64,000 nt of DNA from positions 17,745,140 to 17,809,139 of the forward strand of contig NC_064623.1 in NCBI RefSeq assembly GCF_023898315.1, given 5' to 3'. The position numbers and the translations under genes were made by a program. The first letter of the stretch is position 1; the number at the start of each line of letters is the position of its first letter. Below, one piece after another: positions 53,708 through 63,990 of this stretch. Origin of the DNA: Schistocerca nitens (Eukaryota; Arthropoda; Insecta; Orthoptera; Acrididae). The notes beneath the pieces are model-generated. The model saw nothing but the letters and a program-made list of their open reading frames with translations, ran no database searches and was not told the origin of the DNA.

Positions 53708-53911
53708 GCCGGCCGGAGTGGCCGAGTGGTTCTAGGCGCTACAGTCTGGAACCGCGCGACCGCTACTGTCGCAGGTTCGAATCCTGCCTCGGGCATGGAT
53801 GTGTGTGATGTCCTTAGGTTAGTTAGGTTTAAGTAGTTCTAAGTTCTAGGGGACTCATGGCCATAGAAGTTAAGTCCCATAGTGCTCAGAGCCATTTGAA
53901 CCATTTGAATG
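53708..53911 (+). repeat. SINE-A copy
   Basis: TSD AGCGCAACA at 53699-53707 and 53912-53920, perfect. A-box GTGGCCGAGTGGTTCTAGG, B-box GGTTCGAATCC. Confidence 0.97.
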
Positions 53912-54049
53912 AGCGCAACAAGCGACGTATTTACCTTCACACAACAAACAATGAAGTACATGATCCGCACACAGCGTTTATTCCCTTCCAGAATGTCTCT
54001 CCCTTGTCATTGCGTTCCTACCACTTGTTGAGGGCAGTTGGAACTACGT

Positions 54050-54330
54050 GTAGAACGGGTAGCCTAGTTAAGGACAAAGACTGTGTCTGCTGTCACAAAG
54101 TAAAGTACGTCACGGAGTTACGTAGGTTTAACGCTACTAATTGTAACGGCTACGTGGGGTTTCCTATCGTGGGGTTTCCTACAAGGGTGCAGCTGGTAGT
54201 GAAGCTCTCCAGAGCAACCGGTTCCCTAACGAGGTGTTTGCGAACAGAGCCTTCCCCACTGCTTGTCTACCCTCAGTGCAGGTGTTGTCACCGTTTCTCA
54301 GACAGTGTCGTCGTCGATCAGCATCAATAA
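54050..54330 (-). repeat. Repeat with AGGAAACCCCAC units, inverted partner at 56225
   Basis: Contains two tandem units (GTGGGGTTTCCTA on the plus strand, 54150-54182). Its reverse complement aligns loosely with 56225-56380, including the following GTTACAA. Function unknown. 54331-54767 is not recognised. Confidence 0.55.
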
Positions 54331-54779
54331 TTTCGCAAAGTTAACTTGACGATTCTGGAGTTTCGTCATATATGTCATACGAAACTAATTATTTGTATTT
54401 GGCGGATCTCACCCACAAAAGTACGCTTTTAACGGTATTTCTGAAGGTCTAATATACAATCTGCTATTTATTGAATTTTTATCGCAACAAAACTGAAATT
54501 TTACTTGGTAATTTCTTACATAACCTGGTAACTCGTCCTGTGAAGATTCCAGAATTTATGTGAGGAAGGCGGAATGACGACTCAGACAGCTGGTTGCCCA
54601 CTTTTCTGTCAGAGACTTTTAAACACGATCATATTTGCCTTTATTTTACACCAACAGGAGCATTTTTCAGCTGATTAATATGTACTTCATTTTATAAAGA
54701 TGAAATTCCAACTAGATGAACTTTGGTGGAGCCGTCTATATTAAGCAACGAATTTTATCATCTGTAGACATCAAGAACA

Positions 54780-54989
54780 GCCGGCCGCGGTGGTCTCGCG
54801 GTTCTAGGCGCGCAGTCCGGAACCGTGCGACTGATACGGTCACAGGTTCGAATCCTGCCTCGGCCATGGATGTGTGTGATGTCCTTAGGTTAGTTAGGTT
54901 TAAGTAGTTCTAAGTTCTAGGGGACTGATAACCACAGCAGTTGAGTCCCATAGTGCTCAGAGCCATTTTTTTTTTTTTTTTTTTGAGTC
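54780..54989 (+). repeat. SINE-A copy
   Basis: TSD ACATCAAGAACA at 54768-54779 and 54990-55001, perfect. Ends in a T-run. Head variant GTGGTCTCGCGGTTCTAGGC as at 45428. Confidence 0.97.
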
Positions 54990-55109
54990 ACATCAAGAAC
55001 AACACTATAGTTATCGAACTTTATAGGCCGCATCTAACCATAGGGAAATATTCTGTAATTTCTTTCAGATGAACACGCCCGTTGTCGCGTAAATCTTTAT
55101 CTAATTACT

Positions 55110-56060
55110 AACTGTAAACCCGGCGTTGCCCGGATATTTATTCATCCCAGTTTTATGTCAGTTCATCCCCTCTTCCCTCATCTCTCTTGTCCATTTAGTC
55201 CTATCTCGTCTCTCTATCCACCTCCTCCTTCCGCCCATCCGTCTCTCTTTCCATCTCCTTCATCTGCCCCCGCCCCCTCTCTAACAACACTTACTCCTCC
55301 TCTCCATCCTCCTCTCCATCTTCCCGTCTCTGTCCAACTCCTCCTCCGCTTTTTCTAATAGTACATCAAATTCACAGTAACACCCCAAATTTATGTATCT
55401 AATACAGTGTTCCGTTAGTCATTCATCACCTTCCCCCTTACTCTATTTACCTGCTGCTCCCTCTCTCTTTTAATCTGCTTCTCTCACTTCTCTGGATGCA
55501 CCTCCTCCCCGCTCCCTGCCCCTATCACGTTCTCCTCTGTCCGTATATCTCCTCCTCCTCCTCCTCCGTCATGCCATCTCCTCTTTCCCAGTCTATGAAA
55601 AAATACGTAATTCTGCCAACTTTCATGCTGATGGCCGAGACGATGTTGAATTTATTTAAAGGTAGGCCAACCATCCGCCATCCAGCATACGTTGGCTTGT
55701 GTAAATGCCTTCACCACGAAAACATACATACGTGAACCAACTCCCAAGCTGATCAGTCAAATGGTGTGTAATTCTGTTGTAAGGCACCCTCCGCCATACA
55801 CCGTACGAAATTTAACGTAGACGGTGAGGTTTCCCTTGTTTTGAAGATCAAATGTACAAAATTTCATCAAGATCGTAGCAACACTGTGGCTGTTGTGGAA
55901 ATCCGTAAGTAAAGTATCCTCCACCATGCACTGAACGAAGTTTTATGTAGACAGTGACCTTCCTCTTGGTTTGGGGAAATAGGGATTCATTTTTATGCAC
56001 CCCACTCGCTGTATGCCTACTTAGTTGTGAAACATAAATAATAGATACGAACAAGGGGCA
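55110..56060. repeat. Probable dispersed repeat (CCCGGCGTTGCCCGG type)
   Basis: AAACCCGGCGTTGCCCGGAT followed by a long C/T-rich tract and by ACAAAATTTCATCAAGATCG. I recognise this pattern as a common insect dispersed repeat but cannot name its family. The ORFs in the C/T-rich part are compositional. Confidence 0.35.
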
Positions 56061-56224
56061 ACATAGCTATTAAATAATAGTAACGAGATTATGAGAGCAG
56101 TCACGTTGCGTGTTACGTAAAATAACGTTATACCTTTAAATTATCACGACTCAAAATGAAGATGATAAGCAATGTGGGACTTCCTTCCGTTTGTGTTTGA
56201 AACTATCGGAGAAATCCTGTGTGG

Positions 56225-56380
56225 TGAGGAGGGTGGGAGGAGGCAGCAAGGGGAGCCTCTGACAGGTTTAGTGTGCCACTGCACGTAGGAAACCACACAG
56301 TAGGAAACCCCACAGTAGGAAACCCCACGGTAGGAAACCCCACGACACCATTACAACGCTCTCAGAGGCGTTTAAGCAGG
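56225..56380 (+). repeat. Tandem AGTAGGAAACCCCAC repeat
   Basis: Four units of about 15 bp at 56287-56342, embedded in a block that is the inverted relative of 54050-54330. Confidence 0.8.
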
Positions 56381-56494
56381 CAGTTTTTTCGCTCTCCATA
56401 AGCGAATGAAAAAAAAAAAAAATGAAAGACACTAGCGTGTGGTATTGTGCGCAGTACCTTGTGCCACAGTGGTTCGCAGAGTATGTATGTAGAT

Positions 56495-57550
56495 GTACTC
56501 TGCCTAACCAAAAGTATCAGCACACCTGTTAGTGGACATTAATATGAGGTTTGTCCACTCTTAGCCTTCATGATAGCTTGATCTCTGCCGGGAACAATGA
56601 GGTGTCTTAATGTCTTTAGAGGAATAATAGATACGAACATTCTTCCTCCAGAGTCGAAACGAGAGAAGGAAGTAATATCGGCTAGAGGGGTCTGGAGCAA
56701 AGTCGATGTTCTGACATCCTAAAGGCCTTCCACTGTGTTCAGGCCACTACATTTCATTGCCTCAAGTTGCTGCTTTATGGCAGGGTGTATTGTCATGCTG
56801 GAACAAACTGTACACAGTATACAGTGGTGTAAAATATTGTTCGCATCCTCCCAAATTTAGCGTTTTCCTAAACACAATAAGGTGCTCACACCCACAAAAA
56901 GCTGCTTCATACCATAACACCACTTCCCCACTTCCGTATTGTTACTACACATGAAGGTTGGTCCAGGCTTTCGCCTAACCGAAACCCTTCCATCGGACTG
57001 CCACAGCGTACAGCGTAATTCATCGGTTACGATCATTCCTTTCGAATCAAGTGGCGTCGCTTTTTAAACCACCTTCAGGTGTCGCGTACCACTGACTACA
57101 GAGATGCGTGGTTTACTAAGAGCTGCTCTACCGCCGTACCCCGTTCTGTTTGTCTCCCTACGCACAGTCATTGTGCTAGCTGGATCGCAGGTAGCACTCT
57201 GGAACTCAGGAGCGAATCCTTTCACCGTTTTCTTGTGACTTTTTACAACTACCATTCACATTGTTCGAGGGTACCTTTCCTTCGGTACACGAAATTTACC
57301 TGGTCTTGGTTCAGAAGGTCTACAAGGCTTGAACTGCCCTGGATGGATTTGTTAGTCAGGTGACATACAATGACTAGTGTATGTTCGAAGTCACTGAGCT
57401 GTCATGGGCGAACCAGTGTGCAGTTAGTGCTTCTGTGCTGTCAGCACAGTACTCTGCGCCTCTTTTTATCCTGTCTGTTCCTCCTCTCGTGAAATATAGT
57501 GGTGCGCTGCTCAGTACGTAGGCGTGTCTGGATACTGCTGATCATTGAGT
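56495..57550 (-). pseudogene. Tc1-like element relic (Tc1-F)
   Basis: Inverted ends of the form AACCAAAAGTATCAGCACAC (left) and, reverse-complemented, CAGCAGTATCCAGACACGCC (right). Between them the minus strand keeps scattered Tc1 features, such as the C-rich stretch near 57064-57255, but no continuous frame. Assignment rests on the termini and the overall length of about 1.05 kb. Confidence 0.5.
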
Positions 57551-57574
57551 GTAGATGAACGCGTAGAACCTCAT

Positions 57575-57790
57575 TATCCTCCAGGGTAGCCCTGTGCGTT
57601 AAACCGCCGCTTCCGGGGCGGGGAGGTGCTCCGACCCGTGATCGAATCTGCCTGGCGAGTTAACGACGAGGGTCGGTGTGCGGACCAGCTTGGATGTGGT
57701 TTTTAGGAGGTTTCCCACATGCCACTCGGGGAATGCCGGGCTGGTTCCGAAGTCGTGCCTCAGTCACACTGTTCGCAAACATTTAGAAAA
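57575..57790 (+). repeat. SINE-F copy
   Basis: Head with CGCTTCCGGGGCGGGGAGGT and a B-box-like GTGATCGAATC, body with GGTTTTTAGGAGGTTTCCCA and GGGCTGGTTCCGAAGTCGTG. I recognise it as a known type of orthopteran short repeat; boundaries are approximate. Confidence 0.55.
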
Positions 57791-57872
57791 CCTTCGCTTA
57801 CTTTCACATGGATAACACTACACGCAGATGATTAACTGACATTGTCAGCTGTATTGGAGGCGATCTTACTAC

Positions 57873-58041
57873 AGAAGTTTATTCGCCTAGATCGGCCAAT
57901 AATACATAATGGTTACTAGTTTCAGCGAAATTAAATCGCTAGCTTCCGATCACCTTCACATCACCTGAATATGGCGATTTAATTTCGCTCAGACTGATAA
58001 CCATCGTGTATTTTTGTGCGATCTTGGCGAATAAACTTTTG
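57873..58041. mobile_element. Small palindrome with paired hammerhead-derived arms
   Basis: Arms 57873-57938 and 57973-58041 share AGTTTATTCGCC, GATC and GCGATTTAATTTCGC (itself a stem II-type hairpin). The minus arm reads GCGATTTAATTTCGCTGAAAC then TAGTAACC, where ACTAGT would be a palindromic stem III. CTGAATA on the plus arm is a decayed core. Both ribozyme copies are degenerate. Confidence 0.6.
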
Positions 58042-58211
58042 TACAGTGGCGGCTCGAAGGTATACATTCTGGGTGTTAACACGTTTTTAAATTGAGATAA
58101 ATTTGAGAGTCCGATATTATTAGCAGTTGCTGTATATCACTTATCCTTATTAACACATCTATACAACTTCAGCCGCTGTCAATAAAAATAGCAATAATAA
58201 TAAAAATAATA

Positions 58212-58325
58212 ATAATTACACAAAAACAATTCTTCCTTCTTTCAGTTACGTATAGTTAATAATAATAATAATAAAAATTATACGTAACTTAACTGAAAGG
58301 AGGAAGAATTGTTTTTGTGTAATTT
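58212..58325. repeat. Perfect-looking hairpin with (AAT)n loop
   Basis: AATTACACAAAAACAATTC at 58212 faces its complement ending at 58325. Arms of about 42-49 bp surround a (AAT)n loop. A few bases differ between the arms. Confidence 0.85.
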
Positions 58326-58454
58326 TATTATTTTGTATATAATTAAGTACAGGTTATGGCAAGCACGAAATAATGTTCAAGTTATTGTTACTCTCCGTTT
58401 TGTGTAAGTGGGAGTTTTCATGCTTTTCTTTTATTTTTTTCGGACAAAAGTACG

Positions 58455-58840
58455 TATCCGACATAAACTTTTCCGTATGTGCATGGTCGGAATGACTGGA
58501 CGATCAATTAACACCAGGATCAAAGAGCATAAGCGACATTGCAGGTTGGGGCAGGTGGAGAAATAGGCCGTGGCAGAGCACGCACTGAATGGGACCGACC
58601 ACGTAATAAAATTCGCCGACACGGAAGTTCTAGCTGTAGAGAAGCACTATCACACGCGCTTGTTCAGAGAAGCTGTAGAAATACAAAAACACGCGAACAG
58701 TTTCAACAAGAAAGAGGAAAGCCTTAAGGTAAACGGATCCTGGCTTCCCGTATTGCAGCGAACGACCGTCGCAGGTAGCAAGAGGAGAACCGCACCGGAA
58801 ATGACCGCGGAGAAGCCCTCGGACGTTGGCGCGCCAGGTA
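58455..58840 (+). pseudogene. Penelope-like GIY-YIG endonuclease, C-terminal part
   Basis: Plus strand: CMVGMTGRSINTRIKEHKRH (the YVG.TGRS..TR..EH core of Penelope GIY-YIG domains), an in-frame TAG after GQVEK, then AVAEHALNGTDHVIKFADTE and LAVEKHYHTRLFREAVEIQK, ending KVNGSWLPVLQ. The last blocks match the usual C-terminus of these proteins. One stop and loss of the RT make it non-functional. The sequence continues, non-homologous to any domain I know, to the Tc1 border. Confidence 0.82.
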
Positions 58841-58846
58841 CATATA

Positions 58847-60268
58847 CACTCCTGGAAATGGAAAAAAGAACACATTGACACCGGTGTGTCAGACCCACCA
58901 TACTTGCTCCGGACACTGCGAGAGGGCTGTACAAGCAATGATCACACGCACGGCACAGCGGACACACCAGGAACCGCGGTGTTGGCCGTCGAATGGCGCT
59001 AGCTGCGCAGCATTTGTGCACCGCCGCCGTCAGTGTCAGCCAGTTTGCCGTGGCATACGGAGCTCCATTGCAGTCTTTAACACTGGTAGCATGCCGCGAC
59101 AGCGTGGACGTGAACCGTATGTGCAGTTGACGGACTTTGAGCGAGGGCGTATAGTGGGCATGCGGGAGGCCGGGTGGACGTACCGCCGAATTGCTCAACA
59201 CGTGGGGCGTGAGGTCTCCACAGTACATCGATGTTGTCGCCAGTGGTCGGCGGAAGGTGCACGTGCCCGTCGACCTGGGACCGGACCGCAGCGACGCACG
59301 GATGCACGCCAAGACCGTAGGATACTACGCAGTGCCGTAGGGGACCGCACCGCCACTTCCCAGCAAATTAGGGACACTGTTGCTCCTGGGGTATCGGCGA
59401 GGACCATTCGCAACCGTCTCCATGAAGCTGGGCTACGGTCCCGCACACCGTTAGGCCGTCTTCCGCTCACGCCGCAACATCGTGCAGCCCGCCTCCAGTG
59501 GTGTCGCGACAGGCGTGAATGGAGGGACGAATGGAGACGTGTCGTCTTCAGCGATGAGAGTCGCTTCTGCCTTGGTGCCAATGATGGTCGTATGCGTGTT
59601 TGGCGCCGTGCAGGTGAGCGCCACAATCAGGACTGCATACGACCGAGGCACACAGGGCCAACACCCGGCATCATGGTGTGGGGAGCGATCTCCTACACTG
59701 GCCGTACACCACTGGTGATCGTCGAGGGGACACTGAATAGTGCACGGTACATCCAAACCGTCATCGAACCCATCGTTCTACCATTCCTAGACCGGCAAGG
59801 CAACTTGCTGTTCCAACAGGACAATGCACGTCCGCATGTATCCCGTGCCACCCAACGTGCTCTAGAAGGTGTAAGTCAACTACCCTGGCCAGCAAGATCT
59901 CCGGATCTGTCCCCCATTGAGCATGTTTGGGACTGGATGAAGCGTCGTCTCACGCGGTCTGCACGTCCAGCACGAACGCTGGTCCAACTGAGGCGCCAGG
60001 TGGAAATGGCATGGCAAGCCGTTCCACAGGACTACATCCAGCATCTCTACGATCGTCTCCATGGGAGAATAGCAGCCTGAATTGCTGCGAAAGGTGGATA
60101 TACACTGTACTAGTGCCGACATTGTGCATGCTCTGTTGCCTGTGTCTATGTGCCTGTGGTTCTGTCGGTGTGATCATGTGATGTATCTGACCCCAGGAAT
60201 GTGTCAATAAAGTTTCCCCTTCCTGGGACAATGAATTCACGGTGTTCTTATTTCAATTTCCAGGAGTG
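58847..60268 (+). mobile_element. Tc1-like element, complete (Tc1-A copy 2)
   Basis: 1422 bp between TA at 58845-58846 and 60269-60270. Ends CACTCCTGGAAATGGAAAAA and, reverse-complemented, CACTCCTGGAAATTGAAATA. Opposite in orientation to copy 1 at 33210-34631. Confidence 0.97.
59091..60080 (+). CDS. Tc1-A transposase, stop slightly early, DD32E
   Basis: 329 residues from MPRQRGREP, nearly identical to copy 1. It has the same helix-turn-helix region and catalytic D155, D244 and E277, and again 32 residues between the last two (read directly from the codons GAC...GAG at 59820 and beyond). A TGC-to-TGA change ends the protein at GRIAA, about 11 residues before the family's usual end at GGYTLY. 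The catalytic domain is complete, so loss of activity is not certain. Residue 160 is Cys where copy 1 has Arg (FSDESRF-C against -R). The upstream in-frame extension to 58875 lies largely in the inverted-repeat region and is not chosen. Confidence 0.9.
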   Translation: MPRQRGREPYVQLTDFERGRIVGMREAGWTYRRIAQHVGREVSTVHRCCRQWSAEGARARRPGTGPQRRTDARQDRRILRSAVGDRTATSQQIRDTVAPGVSARTIRNRLHEAGLRSRTPLGRLPLTPQHRAARLQWCRDRREWRDEWRRVVFSDESRFCLGANDGRMRVWRRAGERHNQDCIRPRHTGPTPGIMVWGAISYTGRTPLVIVEGTLNSARYIQTVIEPIVLPFLDRQGNLLFQQDNARPHVSRATQRALEGVSQLPWPARSPDLSPIEHVWDWMKRRLTRSARPARTLVQLRRQVEMAWQAVPQDYIQHLYDRLHGRIAA

Positions 60269-60429
60269 TAGTCTGCGGCCGCGAGCTCGCCTCCAGTTCA
60301 CCACCGGCAGTGGAGGGTGAAGCTTTGACAGTGCCAGCCACTCGTGCTGGCGAAACGTCAGAAAAATCATTAGATGAACGTCGGCCGAAGAACCTGAGAC
60401 AGAAGCCAATAGGCAGTTTGTCAATATAC

Positions 60430-62056
60430 AGAAGAATGGAAAAGAAATTTGAGAATGCGCTAGGTGACGATCAGTTTGGCTTTAGGAAAAGTAAAGGGAC
60501 GAGAGAGGCAATTCTGACGTTACGACTAATAATGGAAGCAAGACTAAAGAAAAATCAAGACACTTTCATAGGATTTGTCGACCTGGAAAAAGCTTTCGAC
60601 AATATAAAATGGTGTAAGCTGTTCGAGATTCTGAAAAAACTAGGGGTAAGCTATAGGGAGAGACGGGTCATATACAATATGTACAACAACCAAGAGGGAA
60701 TAAGAAGAGTGGACGATCAAGAACGAAGTGCTCGTATTAAGAAGGGTGTAAGACAAGGCTGTAACCTTTCGCCCCTACTCTTCAATCTGTACATCGAGGA
60801 AGCAATGATGGAAATAAAAGAAAGGTTCAGGAGTGGAATTAAAATACAAGGTGAAAGGATATCAATGATACGATTCGCTGATGACATTGCTATCCTGAGT
60901 GAAAGTGAAGAAGAATTAAATGATCTGCTGAACGGAATGAACAGTCTAATGAGTACACAGTATGGTTTGAGAGTAAATCGGGGAAAGACGAAGGTAATGA
61001 GAAGTAGTAGAAATGAGAACAGCGAGAAACTTAACATCAGGATTGATGGTCACGAAGTCAATGAAGTTAAGGAATTCTGATACCTAGGCAGTAAAATAAC
61101 CAATGACGGACGGAGCAAGGAGGACATCAAAAGCAGACTCGCTATGGCAAAAAAGGCATTTCTGGCCAAGAGAAGTCTACTAATATCAAATACCGGCCTT
61201 AATTTGAGGAAGAAATTTCTGAGGATGTACGTCTGGAGTACAGCATTGTATGGTAGTGAAACATGGACTGTGGGAAAACCGGAACAGAAGAGAATCGAAG
61301 CATTTGAGATGTGGTGCTATAGACGAATGTTGAAAATTAGGTGGACTGATAAGGTAAGGAATGAGAAGGTTCTATGCAGAATCGGAGAGGAAAGGAATAT
61401 GTGGAAAACACTGATAAGGAGAAGGGACAGGATGATAGAACATCTGCTAAGACATGAGGGAGCTGTAGAGGGCAAAAACTGTAGAGGAAGACAGAGATTT
61501 GGAATACGTCAAGCAAATAATTGAGGACGTAGGTTGCAAGGTACCAATGACGGACGGAGCAAGGAGGACATGAAAAGCAGACTCGCTATGGCAAAAAAGG
61601 CATTTCTGGCCAAGAGAAGTCTACTAATATCAAATACCGGCCTTAATTTGAGGAAGAAATTTCTGAGGATGTACGTCTGGAGTACAGCATTGTATGGTAG
61701 TGAAACATGGACTGTGGGAAAACCGGAACAGAAGAGAATCGAAGCATTTGAGATGTGGTGCTATAGACGAATGTTGAAAATTAGGTGGACTGATAAGGTA
61801 AGGAATGAGGAGGTTCTATGCAGAATCGGAGAGGAAAGGAATATGTGGAAAACACTGATAAGGAGAAGGGACAGGATGATAGAACATCTGCTAAGACATG
61901 AGGGAGCTGTAGAGTGCAAAAACTGTAGAGGAAGACAGAGATTTGGAATACGTCAAGCAAATAATTGAGGACGTAGGTTGCAAGTGGTACTCTGAGATGA
62001 AGAGGTTGGCACAGGAAAGGAATTCGTGGCGGGCCGCATCAAACCAGTCAGTAGAC
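60430..62056 (+). pseudogene. LINE reverse transcriptase with duplicated C-terminus
   Basis: RT blocks: DDQFGFRKSKGTREAILTLR, FVDLEKAFDNIKW (motif A), VRQGCNLSPLLFNLYIEEAM (motif B) and IRFADDIAILSE (motif C), all in ORF 60310-61080. A stop follows at EVKEF (61080), where LINE-A has FCYLGSKI. The C-terminal domain then appears twice, as ORFs 61144-61524 and 61534-61968 (ALYGSETWTVGKPEQKRIEA; RRMLKIRWTDKVRNE). The first 35 or so codons of ORF 60310-61080 are Penelope 3' sequence fused in frame. Confidence 0.9.
61099..61986 (+). repeat. 444-bp in-frame tandem duplication
   Basis: The two copies are almost identical (differences such as ATCAAAAG/ATGAAAAG and GAGGGC/GAGTGC). 444 is 148 codons. 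Confidence 0.96.
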
Positions 62057-62077
62057 TGATGACAAAAAGAAATGATA

Positions 62078-62310
62078 GTGTTACGTTATCATCAATTGTA
62101 CTAAACCCTTCACGGAACCCAGATTGCTCAGTAGCTTGGGCTAGGTCAAGTGTAGAGCTCAATCTGGTAGTCAAAAATTTAGTAAAAGCTTTGTACAGTG
62201 TCGACTGGAGGCTGATAGGGCGATAGTTCTTTATGTCTTTAGTTCTGCTTTTCTTACATATTAGGATTTTTTTGGTTTTTTTTTTTCCAATCTCTTGGTC
62301 ATCTTCCACT
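62078..62310 (-). pseudogene. LINE reverse-transcriptase fragment, third type
   Basis: Minus strand: IKNYRPISLQSTLYKAFTKF, LTTRLSSTLDLAQATEQSGF and FREGFSTIDD. This is the RT finger region (NYRPISL...L.K..T......R......Q.GFR.G.ST.D) of RTE-type LINEs. Only this block remains. Confidence 0.85.
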
Positions 62311-62620
62311 CTACCTAAGTGCTTTATACATTCGTCACCAAGCAGCCACTTATTAAGTTAGCGTGTTCCCACGCGTCAGCTGCCACCTGTTTCTGTGGTG
62401 AAGTGCAGCCCGGCTGTGTACAGGCTCTCGGTGTACACAAAGTGCTCCCCCCGACCTCTCAGCTGGTTAGCTTCCAGAGGGACGGACCCGCCTGGAGCGT
62501 CTAGGCTGCCTCAATTACGTGATTGCTTCCAGAGCGGGCTCGATGCCTCTCCACTGGCGGTCGCGGCTCGCTAAGTAGCTCCGCCCGGTCCATCATTCCC
62601 ACCCTCCCGTCCGCCCTCCT

Positions 62621-62670
<50 letters not shown>

Positions 62671-62938
62671 TCTCTCCACTAGAACCGCGTCCCATGTCGC
62701 ACACCACTGTCTCACTCGATCCCGACACTGTGCCACAACTAACGTTTGCTTATCACTCACAACACTTTTGCTTGCTTCTCGAAGAATGTGCAACAAAATA
62801 ATATTGAATCATCAAGCAATGACTTTATAAAGGCTATGCCCAAGCGTTTTACTGTATATAACAAGGTCTTGGTCACTTAACACACATCTTTATTTACAAC
62901 GCCTTTTCCACTACTGTCATCATCACATCTGTAATTAA
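62311..62938. repeat. C/T-rich DNA with (CT)n microsatellite
   Basis: A (CT)n run at 62625-62677. The rest is GC-rich DNA with no recognised feature; ORFs through the repeat are Ser/Leu or Arg/Glu strings. Confidence 0.85.
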
Positions 62939-62940
62939 TA

Positions 62941-63990
62941 CACTGATGGACATTAAAATTGGTACACCACGAAGATGACGTGCTGCAGACGCGGAAGTTA
63001 ACCGGCAGGAAGAAGATGCTGTGATATGCAAATGATTAGCTTTTCCGTGCATTCACACAAGGTTGACGCCGGTGGCGACACCTACATCGTGCTGACACGA
63101 GGAAAGTTTCCAACCGATTTCTCATACACAAACAGCAGTTGAACGGCGTTGCCTGCTGAAACGTTGTTGTGATGCCTCGTGTAAGGAGGAGAAATGCGTA
63201 CCATCACGTTTCCTACTTTGATAAAGGTCGGATTGTAGCCTATCGCGATTGCGGTTTATCGTATCGCGACATTGCTGCTCGCGTTGGTCGAGATCTTTGT
63301 TAGCAGAATATAGAATCGGTGTGTTCAGGAGGGTAATACGGAATGCCGTGCTGGATCCCAACGGCCTCGTATCACTAGCAGTCGAGATGACAGGCATCTT
63401 ATGCGCATGGCTGTAACGGATCGTGCAGCCACTTCAGGTTCTGTTTACAGCATCATCATGGTCGCAACCGTGTTTGGTAACATCGTGGTGAACCCACATT
63501 GGAAGCGTGTATTGGTCATCGGCATACTGGCGTATCACCCGGCGTGATGGTATGGGGTGCCATTGGTTACACGTCTCGGTCACCTCTTGTTCGCATTGAT
63601 GGCACTTTGAACAGTGGACGTTACACTTCAGATGTGTTACGACCCGTGGCTCTACCCTTCATTCGATCCCTACATTTCGGCAGGATAATACACGACCGCA
63701 TGTTGCAGCTCCTGTACGGGCCTTTCTCGATACAGAAAATGTTCGACTGCTGTCCTGGCCAGCACATTCTCCAGATCTCTCACCAATTGAACACGTCTGG
63801 TCAATGGTGGCCGAGCAAGTGGCTCGTCACAATACGCCAGTGACTCGATGAACTGTGATATCTTGTTGAAGCTGCCGAACGCCAGTGACTCGATGAACTG
63901 TGATATCTTGTTGAAGCTGCATGGGCAGCTGTACCTGTACACGCCATCCGAGCTCTGTTTTACTCAGTGCCCAGGCGTATCAAGGCCGTT
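62941..63990 (+). mobile_element. Tc1-B copy 2, internally deleted, runs to the window edge
   Basis: It starts CACTGATGGACATTAAAATT after TA (62939-62940). Same family as 20688-21841. The right terminus is not reached before the window ends. Confidence 0.88.
63172..63960 (+). pseudogene. Tc1-B transposase, deleted and frameshifted
   Basis: It starts MPRVRRRNAYHHVSYFDKGR at 63172, with the helix region DCGLSYRDIAARVGRD. Most of the DNA-binding region and the first catalytic Asp are then deleted (junction near 63440), and it resumes at FCLQHHHGRNRVW, GVSPGVMVWGAIGYT, QDNTRPHVAAPVRAFLD (second Asp) and SPIEHVWSMVAE (Glu), with the usual 34-residue spacing. Two frames are needed. A 45-bp tandem duplication lies at 63835-63920. 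Inactive. Confidence 0.88.

Larger units (their letters stand above)
58437..60415 (+). mobile_element. Penelope-like element 3' part, split by a Tc1
   Basis: 58437-58846 codes for a GIY-YIG endonuclease remnant. 60269-60415 holds its downstream part with a hairpin CCAGC/GCTGG then GAAACGTCAG (about 60336-60370), a decayed hammerhead layout. The Tc1 at 58847-60268 lies between. It joins a LINE at about 60415. Confidence 0.65.
60415..62067 (+). mobile_element. RTE-like LINE, second subfamily, 5'-truncated, with duplication
   Basis: Related to LINE-A but clearly diverged. It starts in the RT, ends with GACTGATGACAAAAAG at about 62067, and carries a 444-bp tandem duplication (61099-61542 and 61543-61986). 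Confidence 0.9.
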
